A model generated the notes under the pieces. That model saw nothing but the letters and a program-made list of their open reading frames with translations, was not told the origin of the DNA and made no database searches. Shown here piece by piece: positions 9,203-19,281 of a stretch of DNA of 64,000 nt. Source of the stretch: Verrucomicrobiia bacterium (GTDB lineage Bacteria > Verrucomicrobiota > Verrucomicrobiia > Opitutales > Cerasicoccaceae). How positions within the stretch are numbered: position 1 is the stretch's first letter; each line of letters opens with the position of its first letter. Both the position numbers and the translations under genes were made by a program. The DNA is taken from positions 1 to 64,000 of the forward strand of contig JAUIAM010000021.1 in the NCBI GenBank assembly GCA_030425485.1, written 5' to 3'.

Positions 9203-10927
9203 ATGAAGGGTTCCGATGTCGTCGTCGCATGCCTGGAGCGTGAGGGTGTGGACGTGATCTTCGCCTATCCCGGCGGGGCCTCCATGGAGCTGCACCAGGC
9301 CCTGACTCGCGCCAAGAAGCTGCGCACCATCCTCCCCCGCCACGAGCAGGGCGGCGGCTTCATGGCCCACGGCTACGCCCGCGCCACAGGCAAGGCAGGC
9401 GTCTGCATGGCCACCAGCGGCCCCGGCGCGACGAATCTCGTCACCTGCATCGCCGACGCCTACATGGACTCCATCCCGCTCGTTGCCATTACGGGTCAGG
9501 TTTTCCAGGAGTTCATCGGCAAGAGCGCGTTCCAGGAAACCGACTTTTTCGGCATGACCCTGCCCATCGTGAAGCACTCCTTCCTCGTCCTCGAGGCCGA
9601 GGAGCTGCCCATGATTATCAAGAAGGCGTTTGAAATCGCCACCAGCGGACGCCCCGGCCCCGTTGTCATCGACATCCCCAAGGACGTCCAGCAGAAGGTC
9701 TTCGAGCCCGTTTTCCCGGCCAAGGTCGACATCCCCGGCATGCCCCCGCCTCCGCACGCCAGCGACGAAGAGCTGCTCAAGGTCCTCGAACTCATTGCTG
9801 AGGCCAAGCAACCCGTCCTCTATACCGGCGGTGGCATCCTCTCGGCCAACTGCTCCGATGAGCTGCGCGAATTTGCCAAGCTGACCGGTGCCCCGGTCGC
9901 CTCCACCCTGATGGGCCTCGGCGCCATGCCGCCGGACGACCCGCAGAGCCTCTACTGGTTTGGCATGCACGGCACCGTTGCCGGAAACTGGGCTGTTTGC
10001 GACAGCGACGTCCTCGTCTGTCTGGGCGCACGCTTCGACGACCGCATCACCGGCTACGTCCCGAAGTTTGCCACCGAGGCCACCATCGTCCACTTCGACA
10101 TCGACCGCTCCGAGCACAACAAGAACAAGCGCGCGGACTACCCCGTCCACAGCGAGCTCAAGTACGCCCTCACGCGTATGATCGAGCTCATCAAGGCGGG
10201 TAAGTTCAAGAAGCCCGACCTCAGCGCGTGGTTTAGCACCATCAACCAGTGGAAGAAGGATCACCCGTACCCCTTCCACTACAATGAGTCGGACAAGTAC
10301 ATCCTCGCCCAGGACGCGATCAAGACCCTGCACGAGGAAACCAACGGAGACGCCATCATCGCAACCGGCGTTGGCCAGCACCAAATGTGGGCTCCGCAGT
10401 ACTACCATTTCAAGAACCCGCGCACCTTCATCAGTTCGCTCGGGCTCGGCACGATGGGCTTTGGCCTGCCCGCCGCCATCGGCGCACAGGTCGCCCACCC
10501 GGACAAGGTCGTTGTCGACATCGACGGCGATGGCTCCTACCTGATGAACATCCAGGAGCTGGCGACGGCCAAGATCGAAAAGATCCCGGTCAAAGTTCTC
10601 CTGCTCAACAACCAGCACCTCGGTATGGTGGTTCAGTGGGAAGACCGTTTCTACGACGGCGTCCGCGGGCACACCATCCTGGGCGACCCGGAGAACATCG
10701 GCAGCCCGGACAACCTCGACGCCATTTACCCGGACTTCGTCAAGATCGCCGAAGGCTTTGGCATCGCGGGCCGCTCCATCCACAAGAAGGAAGACCTGCG
10801 CGGGGCCATCCGCGAGATGATCGACCACGACGGCCCCTACGTGCTCAACGTCAACATCCCGTACACCGAGCACGTGCTCCCCTTCATCCCGCAGAAGAAG
10901 GGCGCCAAGGACATCCTCACGGACTAG
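9203..10927 (+). CDS. ilvB: acetolactate synthase large subunit
   Basis: A thiamine-diphosphate enzyme of about 574 residues that condenses two pyruvates (or pyruvate and 2-oxobutyrate) in branched-chain amino acid synthesis. Motifs include [17 protein letters not shown], the catalytic glutamate in [26 protein letters not shown] and the ThDP motif [12 protein letters not shown]...NN. I prefer the ATG at 9203 over the ORF start at 9149, because AAAAAGGA lies 6 nt upstream and the family begins with a motif like [10 protein letters not shown]. No small regulatory subunit (ilvN) follows; a terminator-like hairpin and an unrelated gene come next. Confidence 0.93.
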   Translation: MKGSDVVVACLEREGVDVIFAYPGGASMELHQALTRAKKLRTILPRHEQGGGFMAHGYARATGKAGVCMATSGPGATNLVTCIADAYMDSIPLVAITGQVFQEFIGKSAFQETDFFGMTLPIVKHSFLVLEAEELPMIIKKAFEIATSGRPGPVVIDIPKDVQQKVFEPVFPAKVDIPGMPPPPHASDEELLKVLELIAEAKQPVLYTGGGILSANCSDELREFAKLTGAPVASTLMGLGAMPPDDPQSLYWFGMHGTVAGNWAVCDSDVLVCLGARFDDRITGYVPKFATEATIVHFDIDRSEHNKNKRADYPVHSELKYALTRMIELIKAGKFKKPDLSAWFSTINQWKKDHPYPFHYNESDKYILAQDAIKTLHEETNGDAIIATGVGQHQMWAPQYYHFKNPRTFISSLGLGTMGFGLPAAIGAQVAHPDKVVVDIDGDGSYLMNIQELATAKIEKIPVKVLLLNNQHLGMVVQWEDRFYDGVRGHTILGDPENIGSPDNLDAIYPDFVKIAEGFGIAGRSIHKKEDLRGAIREMIDHDGPYVLNVNIPYTEHVLPFIPQKKGAKDILTD

Positions 10928-10990
10928 TCCGCAGGACCTCCCCTCTGGGCGATCCAGGGTGCGACAGCCAGATCGCCACCATTTAGTAGT

Positions 10991-11025
10991 TAGAAACGGC
11001 AGGGTTCAACATCCTGCCGTTTCTA
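10991..11025 (+). terminator. long hairpin after ilvB
   Basis: A perfect 13-bp inverted repeat, TAGAAACGGCAGG/CCTGCCGTTTCTA, with a 9-nt loop. The T-tract is weak, but the position 63 bp after ilvB fits a terminator. Confidence 0.65.
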
Positions 11026-11028
11026 GTA

Positions 11029-11058
11029 TTGATATACATTAAACAGGCCTGATATAAA
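11029..11058 (+). promoter_or_regulatory. sigma-70-like promoter of the LRR gene
   Basis: TTGATA and TATAAA are separated by 18 bp. The predicted start of transcription falls at or next to the GTG start codon at 11066, so the mRNA may be leaderless. Confidence 0.45.
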
Positions 11059-11065
11059 TCATCCC

Positions 11066-13726
11066 GTGAACGCCAACACTCTACTCGCCTGCATTTGCTT
11101 TCTCGCAGCCCCATTCACCACTCTCGCCTCCGGCATCGATATTGGAGGTGGTGGCGGAGGCTCAATTCCTATCGGCTCGGTTGAAACAGTAAAATACCAC
11201 GGCCCCTTGAGCTACACGGTAGCGTACAGCAAAATAAAAATCACTGACTGCGATACAGATGTGACGGGCGTTTTCGAGGTTCCTGCGGAGATTGAAGGCA
11301 TTCCCGTTGTTTCGATTGGGCAGTATGCTTTCAAATCGTGTACTTCGCTCACAAATATCATACTTCCAGAGAGCATCACTCGTATTGAACGGTTTGCCTT
11401 TCAGGGCTGCAGCAGTCTGACTGACATTACGATTCCAAACAGCGTTGAGTCTATCGGGGAAGCTGCATTTGGGTATTGTACGAGCCTGCGCACAGTGACG
11501 CTACCGAGTAATAACAAATTCAAATATATCAACGTTAGACTATTTAATGGGTGCAACCAGCTTAGAAGTATTGAGATCCCAGGTGCTGTAGCTAGTATAG
11601 GGCATGAAGCCTTCAAGTCCTGCTCAAATCTCGCCAGCGTAACGTTTCTCGACTACGAATACCTCAACGGGAACAACGAGCTCGTCATAGAAACGAGTCA
11701 GCTGGGGTACATAGGCTCATTCGCCTTCTACCGCACAGGACTCATCAGCATCGACATCCCTGACAGTGTAACCACAATCAGGGAAAGCGCATTCTACGGG
11801 TGCAAAGATTTGGTGGCCATCAACCTACCCCATGACCTCACTACGATCGAAGCTTCCGCATTCGAAAATTGTAGCGCGTTAGCATCCGTCACCTTGCCCG
11901 ACCGTCTGACGACGCTCAGCCACTTCCTTTTTAAGAACTGCACAGCGCTGACGACAATAAACCTGCCAGAGGGAATCACGAGAATCCCTCAAGGTGCATT
12001 CGAGAATTGCTCGAGCCTCGAAACAATTTCTCTACCAAATGGCATCACAGAAATCAGAACCAATGCTTTCCGTGGATGTACTGCACTGACCAACATCACA
12101 CTCCCCACCAGCTTGACGAGAATCTTCAACTTTGCGTTCTACGGTTGCCACAGCCTGACCAGCATTCACATCCCCGCAAGCGTGATTCACCTTAGCTATC
12201 CCTTTCCTCAGTGCAAACAACTGTCGGAGATCACGGTCGCCCCCGGCAACACCCATTTCGAATCCATTGACGGTGTCCTCTACAATGAAGTCCTGACCTC
12301 ACTCCTGCAATTCCCCGCCAATCACAGTGCTAACCACTTCGACATCCCGTCCAGCGTAACGGAGATTAAGGGCCATGCCTTCGAAGGCTCAGTAAACCTG
12401 ACCAGCGTCACGCTACCAGAAAGCTTGCGCAGGATAGCAGAGTGCGCATTCGCAGATTGTTATAATCTGGCGGATATTGAGTTCTCCGAGAACCTCAACA
12501 GTATCGAGCATCGAGCATTTGATGGTTGTCACGCTATTACCACCGTAGCAATTCCCACCTCAGTCACATACATCGACGTCAATGCGTTCTCAAACTGCAG
12601 AAACCTGACTAGCTTCACCCTTGCCCCACCAGCCAACCCCAATTACTCCGTCCACGACGGCATCCTTTATAATTACGACAAGACGAGAATCAGGCTGTAC
12701 CCTTTTGGGAGGACCGACACATCATTCGCGCTTCCTGACACGATGGAACATCTCAGCACTAGCGTCTTTGATAGCAATCCGAACCTGACATCCATACATC
12801 TTACAGCGCACTCAAGATTATACAGTTACGACGGCTTACGACAGTCACAAAACCTGAAAGCCATCATCGTAGACTCCGAGCACACCAGGCTAAAGTCGGT
12901 AGATGGTGTACTCTATAGTGCGGATATGAACGAAATCATATGTTATCCGGCGGGAAAAACGGATACATACTTCACCATCCCCGATGGCGTAACAAGAGCT
13001 GAAACGAATGCTTTCAGTGGAAACACGCATCTGGCCAGCATTGTTTTCCCAGCTGGCTTTGATTACGGCGAGCATAGCATATTTGTGGGCTGTAACAATC
13101 TAGTTGCCATTACCTTTGAGGGACATGCACCCGAGTATACTGGTGAAAACAAGATACTTAAGGATTCCCCGGAAACCTTGACCGTATACTTCCATGAAGG
13201 AGCAACGGGCTTTACCACGCCCATGTGGCAAGACCGCAAATCGGTCATGATCGGCACCGGGCAAAGCGTCATGAATCACTGGACTGCCACCCACCTAAAT
13301 GGCACCGGCTACACCGCCGAAGACCTGCATCCCAGTGCCGACCCAGACCGCGACCTTGGCACAAACAGAGAGGAGTACGCTTTTGGCGGCGAGCCGGGAA
13401 CCATGGACTTTTTCCAAGCCTCAACTGTTTCTCGAGGAACCCCTGGCAGCAATACCCTCACCCTCACCTTTAACCTGCGCGCCTCCGCCACCGACCTCAC
13501 CTACATCCTGCAAACCACCGACAGCCTGATGAACGAAACGCCGTGGGTGGACCGGCTCAGCTACACCCCGCAGGGCAGCGGATTCGTACCTGCCCGCCAT
13601 ACTGACATGGGCACAGAGCTACTCTCCATGCAAGACCTTGGGAACGGCTTTTTCGAAATCACAGAGCAGTTGCCCGCCGGGATCCAATATGCCCGCATAA
13701 AGCTGGTCGATGCCAATGCCCCTTAG
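11066..13726 (+). CDS. secreted BspA-type leucine-rich repeat protein (LRR_5)
   Basis: An 886-residue exported protein. After a signal peptide (about residues 1-22) and a glycine run, most of the protein is tandem repeats of about 23 residues of the type AFxGCxSLTSIxLPxSVTxI, the Treponema pallidum/BspA LRR (LRR_5). The repeats run to about residue 700. The last 150 residues resemble the C-terminal domain of the trypsin-like protein at 6.9-8.1 kb (LTYILQTTDSL, GTNREEYAFGGEPG), without a PEP-CTERM motif. It starts with GTG, has no Shine-Dalgarno, and its base composition looks more AT-rich than its neighbours. Surface adhesion or protein binding is the usual proposal for this repeat type. Confidence 0.85.
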   Translation: MNANTLLACICFLAAPFTTLASGIDIGGGGGGSIPIGSVETVKYHGPLSYTVAYSKIKITDCDTDVTGVFEVPAEIEGIPVVSIGQYAFKSCTSLTNIILPESITRIERFAFQGCSSLTDITIPNSVESIGEAAFGYCTSLRTVTLPSNNKFKYINVRLFNGCNQLRSIEIPGAVASIGHEAFKSCSNLASVTFLDYEYLNGNNELVIETSQLGYIGSFAFYRTGLISIDIPDSVTTIRESAFYGCKDLVAINLPHDLTTIEASAFENCSALASVTLPDRLTTLSHFLFKNCTALTTINLPEGITRIPQGAFENCSSLETISLPNGITEIRTNAFRGCTALTNITLPTSLTRIFNFAFYGCHSLTSIHIPASVIHLSYPFPQCKQLSEITVAPGNTHFESIDGVLYNEVLTSLLQFPANHSANHFDIPSSVTEIKGHAFEGSVNLTSVTLPESLRRIAECAFADCYNLADIEFSENLNSIEHRAFDGCHAITTVAIPTSVTYIDVNAFSNCRNLTSFTLAPPANPNYSVHDGILYNYDKTRIRLYPFGRTDTSFALPDTMEHLSTSVFDSNPNLTSIHLTAHSRLYSYDGLRQSQNLKAIIVDSEHTRLKSVDGVLYSADMNEIICYPAGKTDTYFTIPDGVTRAETNAFSGNTHLASIVFPAGFDYGEHSIFVGCNNLVAITFEGHAPEYTGENKILKDSPETLTVYFHEGATGFTTPMWQDRKSVMIGTGQSVMNHWTATHLNGTGYTAEDLHPSADPDRDLGTNREEYAFGGEPGTMDFFQASTVSRGTPGSNTLTLTFNLRASATDLTYILQTTDSLMNETPWVDRLSYTPQGSGFVPARHTDMGTELLSMQDLGNGFFEITEQLPAGIQYARIKLVDANAP

Positions 13727-13798
13727 GCGATTTCAACCATAGCGCCGATACACACAGCTAAACTAGTGATTGCAGCATAGCCCGAAGCCGGTAAAGTT

Positions 13799-14254
13799 AT
13801 GCTCATGTTTTCCCGACAACTCGCTCTTTTCGCCCTGATCTTCGCTACGCCGCTCGCGCTCCTCGCTGCTGGTGCCGCCCCAAACGCAGAGGCGAACTTC
13901 GAGCAACGCCTGCGCACGGCCAACGCCGCCAAGACACTCGACGCCTACGCCCCGCTCTACGACTTCGATGGCACCCCGGTAGAGATGCAACGTGAACTGC
14001 TCAAGATCTGGGGTAAGGTGCACGGGCTCGAAATCGTCAGCATTCAGTTTACGGAACTCGACGACGCTATTCAGCGGGCCATGTCGCAGATCATCACCAT
14101 CCAGGGCAAGCAGTACGTCGTCAACCTCGCCCCCACCCGGATGGTGAAAACGACCTACCGCCTGAACGCCCAAAGCGAATCGGTCGTGCACAGCTTCGCC
14201 ATCGGCCTGAAGGACGGCCAGTACTACTGCCCCGGTCTTAAGCCGAAGATGTAG
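13799..14254 (+). CDS. small secreted protein, unknown
   Basis: A 151-residue protein with a signal peptide (LALFALIFATPLALLAAG) and a compact mature part of about 125 residues with mixed alpha/beta character. The ATG at 13799 or the one at 13805 may be used; both give the same signal peptide. It lies 72 bp after the LRR gene on the same strand. The mature region has a nuclear-transport-factor-2-like feel (a helix, then a sheet with the stretch QYVVNLAPTRMVKTTY), but I cannot assign a family with confidence. Confidence 0.65.
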   Translation: MLMFSRQLALFALIFATPLALLAAGAAPNAEANFEQRLRTANAAKTLDAYAPLYDFDGTPVEMQRELLKIWGKVHGLEIVSIQFTELDDAIQRAMSQIITIQGKQYVVNLAPTRMVKTTYRLNAQSESVVHSFAIGLKDGQYYCPGLKPKM

Positions 14255-14683
14255 GCGCCTTTGGCAACTGGAAAGTTTATCTGGAAAAGTCGCGTCAATC
14301 TGCGGCTGCGGCGAACTGCCATCTACACTGCCAGCGTGGTCTTTGCGTCTGCTTATTGGCCAAGATAACTTCCTAACGAGTTGTGGGCCGCATTCGACTC
14401 CGGGCTCCCCGTCGCGGTGTTGGCCAGGGGCTCGCTCAAGTTATACGCAGCATACCTTACGCATTATCAGGCGTGGGTGTCAGTACGTATCCCGTGCGAT
14501 GGACCATATATCGCATCAGGCTATTTAATAGGCCGTTACCCCTAGTCGGCGAAAATACAAAGCCTAACGACAATAGAAATAGTATCTAGTTTAAGGCTAA
14601 TCGCTATTTAGGACTTTAAAAGTTCTGTTAACTTATCTTAGCTGCGTGACTCGCCTAATCACATAACTGTTAGCGAACTCACT
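14255..14683. other. 429-bp intergenic region without recognised features
   Basis: No convincing ORF, RNA gene or repeat was seen. The small frames at 14343-14589 lack ribosome-binding sites and coding-like composition. It presumably carries the promoter for the PEP-CTERM gene. Confidence 0.5.
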
Positions 14684-16189
14684 ATGAAATACCTTAAACC
14701 GATTGCGACTGTAATCACCTCTCTCATCGTCACGACATCTCTGTATGGCGCGACCGCCGGATTTGACGACACATCGGCCAACATTATTCGCACAGGCGGC
14801 ACTACCAGCCTTAGCACTGATCTGGAAAATGAAACCTACACGGTTGAAGCTAACGGCGGAGGTAAAGTCGCCATCGGCTTCGAGGGGATTTCTGGCAGTC
14901 AGGTCGGCAGCTTGTCCGGTCTCAAGTTCAGCTCCGTAGGCTCCACCAGTGAGGGCTTTCCTTACGTAAACTTTTGGGTAACCGATGGCACAAACTACGC
15001 CTTCGTTGCCCTGAACGAAGTCTACTCCAATGGCGGCATGCAGGACGGCCCTGTCTACGAGCAGGCTGTCAGCGAGCCTGGCATCGATCGCAATTACTTC
15101 CAGAGCCTGCAGATCCGCCTCTACGGTACCAACACCTCCGATATCGACTGGGTCTACGATGGCGCCACGCGTAATAAGTTCAACGCGGGCTCATGGGGTG
15201 AACTCTGGAAAAGCAGCGACACCGGAGTCGTCGATCCCGTCACCGTGGCAGATATCGCACACCTGACCTTTGCCTCCCCCTTTACCTCGGAAAACGCCAA
15301 CATCCCCTCCGTCTCCAGCCCCGCCGCATGGACCTACGCAGGCACTGGCGATCCCCAGCAACCCGAAGCCTTCTACGTCGTCGTGGGTGACACCACCGCA
15401 TCCAATACGGGTGATTTCATCATTGGCGACCTCGAACTGAACTACGAAGCCGCCGCCCAGAACTCCACCTCTGGCGGGGCCACCGCAGACAGCACCAGCG
15501 TCGGTACCGGCACCGGTACGGTGAATGTCGGCGGTAGCGGTAGCGGGTACTTTGCCACCGATAGCACAGAAGTCGACGATGCTGGCACCCTTGAGGTGTC
15601 CGCCAGCAGCACCTTCCAGACGAAGACCATCAACACGGGCGTCCTCGGCACCATCGTCCTGGTTGACGAGTCCGAAATCGAAGCGGAGGGCGGTGACATC
15701 GCCGGCACGCTCGAGCTCGGCACCACAGGCAAGCTCAAGGGCGGCAACGACGGCCTCCTCCTCTCCGGTAACGTCAACGGCAGCGGCACGCTGCAAAACC
15801 TCACCATCACCGGCGACGTATCCGTGGGCAACAGCCCCGGCGTGCAGAACTACGAAGGCGTTATCTTCGGCGCAGAGTCCAGCATCCTGCTCGAAATCGA
15901 AGGCACGGACCCCTCTGAGTACGACCGCATTATCGCCGACGGTGACACCGACTTCAGCGGCGCCGACCTGAGCATCGTCTTCAGCGAGAGCTTCACCCCC
16001 GAGGACACCGATACCTTCGACCTCTTCACCGGCGATGCCCTGTTGATCTTTAACAGCATCATCACGCCTGAAGGCTGGACCTTCAACCCCGAGAATGGTC
16101 AGCTCGTCATCCCCGAGCCCGGCACGCTCCCGCTCCTGCTCGGCGTTGGCAGCCTGCTGCTCATCGTCCGCCGCCGTCAGCGCGCCTAG
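14684..16189 (+). CDS. PEP-CTERM sorting domain protein with repeat-rich beta region
   Basis: A 501-residue exported protein. A signal peptide (about residues 1-23) is followed by a lectin/Laminin-G-like N-terminal part (about 25-260). A Gly/Thr/Ser-rich beta-helical region (about 265-470) resembles autotransporter-associated beta strands. The C-terminal tail VIPEPGTLPLLLGVGSLLLI-VRRRQRA is a textbook PEP-CTERM signal: PEP motif, membrane segment and arginine cluster. Such proteins are processed by an exosortase, which is not encoded in this window. A strong bidirectional terminator follows. The function is unknown; biofilm or surface roles are typical proposals. Confidence 0.88.
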   Translation: MKYLKPIATVITSLIVTTSLYGATAGFDDTSANIIRTGGTTSLSTDLENETYTVEANGGGKVAIGFEGISGSQVGSLSGLKFSSVGSTSEGFPYVNFWVTDGTNYAFVALNEVYSNGGMQDGPVYEQAVSEPGIDRNYFQSLQIRLYGTNTSDIDWVYDGATRNKFNAGSWGELWKSSDTGVVDPVTVADIAHLTFASPFTSENANIPSVSSPAAWTYAGTGDPQQPEAFYVVVGDTTASNTGDFIIGDLELNYEAAAQNSTSGGATADSTSVGTGTGTVNVGGSGSGYFATDSTEVDDAGTLEVSASSTFQTKTINTGVLGTIVLVDESEIEAEGGDIAGTLELGTTGKLKGGNDGLLLSGNVNGSGTLQNLTITGDVSVGNSPGVQNYEGVIFGAESSILLEIEGTDPSEYDRIIADGDTDFSGADLSIVFSESFTPEDTDTFDLFTGDALLIFNSIITPEGWTFNPENGQLVIPEPGTLPLLLGVGSLLLIVRRRQRA

Positions 16190-16218
16190 AACCCAGCGTC
16201 ACAAACAACACACTTTTC

Positions 16219-16249
16219 AAAAGGGCACCTCAACGGGTGCCCTTTTTTG
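16219..16249. terminator. bidirectional Rho-independent terminator
   Basis: AAGGGCACC/GGTGCCCTT is flanked by A and T tracts. It serves the PEP-CTERM gene on the plus strand and the alpha-E gene on the minus strand. Confidence 0.9.
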
Positions 16250-16291
16250 TACCTCGAGAAAATACTCACCTTCTCGATAGCATAAAAACAC

Positions 16292-17293
16292 CTACTGCTG
16301 CTGCTGGACTTGAATTTCGCCTGCCATGTCCACCGGGGGGAGGAACATGTAGGCCTTATAGGTGGAGCCGCCAATCTCGTTGAGCCGCTCCTGAATGCGG
16401 TCGAGGTACTCGTGGAGGCCCTCGCTGAAGACCTCCTCGACTGAGCCGTAGTTGAGCTCCGAGAGCAAACGCCCGCAGAGGCGCTCGGCCTCGTTGGAAT
16501 AGTTGGCCATGGGGCAACCGGAGATGTCGTGCAGGCGGTCGTTGAGCTCTTTCACGCAGTAGCGGATTGAGCGCGGAAAGGTCTCCGAAAAAATCAAGAG
16601 CTCGGCAATCTTGGCCGGAATCACGTCCGTCACATAAATCTGATGGTAAGCCTCGTAGGCACTGGCTGAGCGCAGGATGGCAATCCACTGGGCCACGTCG
16701 ATCGCGCCGCCCACATCATTCACGCTGGGCAGCAGCATGTGGTACTTGATGTCGAGGATACGCGTGGTCTTGTCCGCGCGCTCGAGGAAAGTCCCCACCT
16801 GGAGGAAGTCGTAGCCCTCGGTACGCGAGACCGTGGCCTCAGCCAACCCGAGGAAGAGGTGGGAGTGTTCCTTTATCTCGGCGTAAAAGTCGTGAATGGC
16901 CTTATCGTACATGCGCCGGGCGCCGTCGGATTTGAGGAAGAGGTAGAGCTTGTTCAGCGTTTCCCACATCTCCTGCGTGATCTGGTCGCGCACCATGCGG
17001 GCGTTTTCACGGGCGGCGTTGACGCACGAGATGACAGAGTTGGGGTTCTCGCGGTCGAAGGTCAAAAACTCCAGCACACTGTCGCTGTTGGCGATGTCGT
17101 AGCTCTCGAAGAAGTGCTCCTCATCTCCCGTCGAGCGGATGAGGGGGTCCCAGTGCTCCTTGAGCTTCTCGTCGTCCACGTCCTGAAAGTCCAGCAGGAG
17201 CTGGAGGTTCACCTCGACGAGGCGTGCGATGTTTTCGGCCCGCTCGATGTAGCGGCCCATCCAATAAATCGAATCTGCAACACGTGATAGCAT
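16292..17293 (-). CDS. alpha-E domain protein (DUF403)
   Basis: About 333 residues, almost entirely helical, matching the alpha-E family. The start MLSRVADSIYWMGRYIERAEN at 17293 is the conserved beginning of the family, so the ORF-track start at 17329 is too long. Alpha-E proteins are encoded next to circularly permuted ATP-grasp proteins and are proposed, from genome-context work on amidoligases, to take part in a peptide-synthesis or peptide-tagging pathway. Here it follows such an ATP-grasp gene after 109 bp on the same strand. No biochemical function is established. Confidence 0.9.
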   Translation of the reverse strand: MLSRVADSIYWMGRYIERAENIARLVEVNLQLLLDFQDVDDEKLKEHWDPLIRSTGDEEHFFESYDIANSDSVLEFLTFDRENPNSVISCVNAARENARMVRDQITQEMWETLNKLYLFLKSDGARRMYDKAIHDFYAEIKEHSHLFLGLAEATVSRTEGYDFLQVGTFLERADKTTRILDIKYHMLLPSVNDVGGAIDVAQWIAILRSASAYEAYHQIYVTDVIPAKIAELLIFSETFPRSIRYCVKELNDRLHDISGCPMANYSNEAERLCGRLLSELNYGSVEEVFSEGLHEYLDRIQERLNEIGGSTYKAYMFLPPVDMAGEIQVQQQQ

Positions 17294-17402
17294 GGATAAA
17301 AGGTATTTTACAGGAGGGAGCAGAGCCAACAGAGATACTGAAACATCCGACTCATTTTTTAAACTCCATTCTCTCTGCTTTCTCCTGTTTTAAAATCTAT
17401 AT

Positions 17403-18845
17403 TTATTCCTCGCCGTAGAGCACCCAGCTGTCTTTGGCTCCGCCGCCCTGTGAGGAGTTGACCACAAGCGAGCCCTTACGCAGAGCGACGCGGGTCAGGC
17501 CGCCGGGGGTGATGGAAATCTTCTCGCCGCAAATGATGTACGGACGGAAGTCGATGTGCCGCCCCTCGAAGCCCAACTCGTTGCAATAGGTCGGGTGGCG
17601 CGAAAGCGAGATCGGGTTTTGCGCGATGTAGTTGCGCGGGTTCTCCTTCACCGCGGCGCGAAAGGTCTCGATCTCCTCCTTCGTCGCCCAGGGGCCGAGG
17701 AGCATCCCGTAGCCGCCAGCTTCATTAGCCGCCTTGACCACCAGTTTCTCCATGTTCTCGATCACGTAGTCGTAGTCTTCCTTCTCGCTGGGCAGGTAGG
17801 TCTCGACGTTGGGCAAGATCGGGTCCTGATTGAGGTAGTACTTTATCATACGCGGCACGAAGTAGTACATGACCTTGTCGTCGGCTACTCCGGTGCCAAT
17901 GGCATTGGCCAGGCCGATGGTGCCCGCACGCACGGCGTTGTAGATACCGGGCACACCGAGGACGGAGTCGGCGTTGAAAACACTGGGGTCGAGAAAGTCG
18001 TCGTTGATGCGGCGGTAAATGACGTCCACTTGCTTCAGGCCCTTGGTCGTGCGCATGTAGACCTTGCTGTCGCGGACAACGAGGTCGCGGCCCTCGACGA
18101 TCTCCACCCCCATCTGGCGGGCAAGGAAGCAGTGCTCAAAGTACGCACTGTTGTAGACGCCCGGCGTAAGCACAACCACGGTCGGCTCGCGCTCCTGCGT
18201 GGGCGAGATGTATTTTAACATTTTGAGCAGGTCCTCGGCATAGTGCTCGACCGGGCGCACGCCCGCACGCGGGAACATATTCGGAAACGCGCGGCGCATG
18301 GCGGCGCGGTTTTCCAGGACATAGGACACACCGGAGGGGCAGCGACCATTGTCCTCAAGCACGAGGTACTGCCCATCCGCGTCGCGGATCAGGTCCGTGC
18401 CGCAGATGTGAATATAGAGATTTTTGGGAACATCGACACCCATCATCTCACGGCGAAAATCCTTCGAACTGAGCACATAGCTCGGTGGGATAATACCGTC
18501 CTTGAGAATCTTCTGGTCGTGGTAAATATCGTGCAGAAAAAGGTTGAGCGCCTCCATGCGCTGCTTGAGCCCGCGCTCGATGTAGTCCCACTCGCTGGCC
18601 GGGATGATGCGCGGGATGAGGTCGAAGGGCATGATGCGCTCCGTACCCTGATTGTCGCTATAGACAGTGAAGGTGACCCCCGCCCGGAGAAACGACAGGT
18701 CCACCGCCTGCCGCTTTTGGTCAAACTCCTCGTCGCTCAGCCGGGCGAACCGCTCGGCCAGCTTGGCATAGTGCGGGCGCACCTTGCCGGGCGCCTCAAA
18801 CATTTCATCGAAAAAATCTTCAGTCTGGTAGTTCTCAAAATGCAT
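17403..18845 (-). CDS. circularly permuted ATP-grasp type 2 protein (DUF404/DUF407)
   Basis: A 480-residue protein of the CP_ATPgrasp_2 family. It has the typical N-terminal [11 protein letters not shown]-like start and the phrases [35 protein letters not shown] and [15 protein letters not shown]. The family is predicted to be an ATP-dependent amide-bond-forming enzyme. It pairs with the downstream alpha-E gene. The transglutaminase and NTN-hydrolase genes that often complete this cluster are not adjacent; the transglutaminase at 22.9 kb is of the membrane TgpA type in a different operon. Substrate unknown. Confidence 0.9.
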   Translation of the reverse strand: MHFENYQTEDFFDEMFEAPGKVRPHYAKLAERFARLSDEEFDQKRQAVDLSFLRAGVTFTVYSDNQGTERIMPFDLIPRIIPASEWDYIERGLKQRMEALNLFLHDIYHDQKILKDGIIPPSYVLSSKDFRREMMGVDVPKNLYIHICGTDLIRDADGQYLVLEDNGRCPSGVSYVLENRAAMRRAFPNMFPRAGVRPVEHYAEDLLKMLKYISPTQEREPTVVVLTPGVYNSAYFEHCFLARQMGVEIVEGRDLVVRDSKVYMRTTKGLKQVDVIYRRINDDFLDPSVFNADSVLGVPGIYNAVRAGTIGLANAIGTGVADDKVMYYFVPRMIKYYLNQDPILPNVETYLPSEKEDYDYVIENMEKLVVKAANEAGGYGMLLGPWATKEEIETFRAAVKENPRNYIAQNPISLSRHPTYCNELGFEGRHIDFRPYIICGEKISITPGGLTRVALRKGSLVVNSSQGGGAKDSWVLYGEE

Positions 18846-18920
18846 GCGGGATAACTCACGCTATAAGCAGATCGCATGCCGTTGCAAGGGTTTGTGCAGC
18901 TAAGGCCACCGATTACGCGG

Positions 18921-19241
18921 CTACATCTCGTCCAGACGATACATTTCGAAAAACGGAACGCAGCCGTTGAGCCAGACAACACACGCCCAAGCCAGTGCGA
19001 TGAAACCCAGCACCTTGACCTTGGTCCCCGTCAGCCGGGTGAGACCACGCGCGGCCAGGCCAAACTGAAGCAATGGAAGATACATGCGCAGACGATGTTC
19101 GGGATGGAGGTGCTCGATCATCGCAAGAACAAACACGAGCCCGAGCGCGATAGACACGAGTGCATAGATTATCGCCGCGACCGACTCATCCTTGTCAACG
19201 CCCTCACCCTCCATAAAAACCGGGTCAGGCGGCTCCGGCAT
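18921..19241 (-). CDS. small membrane protein downstream of cydAB
   Basis: A 106-residue protein with three predicted membrane segments (AAIIYALVSIALGLVFVLAM, a shorter middle one, and VLGFIALAWACVVWLNG). The ATG at 19241 is chosen over the ORF start at 19265 because AGGAGAG lies at the right distance upstream. It follows cydB by 40 bp and is probably co-transcribed with the oxidase. It is too large to be CydX, and I do not recognise its family. Confidence 0.65.
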   Translation of the reverse strand: MPEPPDPVFMEGEGVDKDESVAAIIYALVSIALGLVFVLAMIEHLHPEHRLRMYLPLLQFGLAARGLTRLTGTKVKVLGFIALAWACVVWLNGCVPFFEMYRLDEM

Positions 19242-19281
19242 CTCTTCTCTCCTGGATGATTTCATTCCATAGGATCGCAGC

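Noticed and set aside
9074-10873. 599-aa minus-strand ORF opposite ilvB
   Set aside because: Antisense shadow of a conserved enzyme; low-complexity Val/Gly/Asp-rich sequence.
14343-14589. Small plus-strand ORFs in the gap before the PEP-CTERM gene
   Set aside because: No ribosome-binding site, no motif, and the composition does not look coding.
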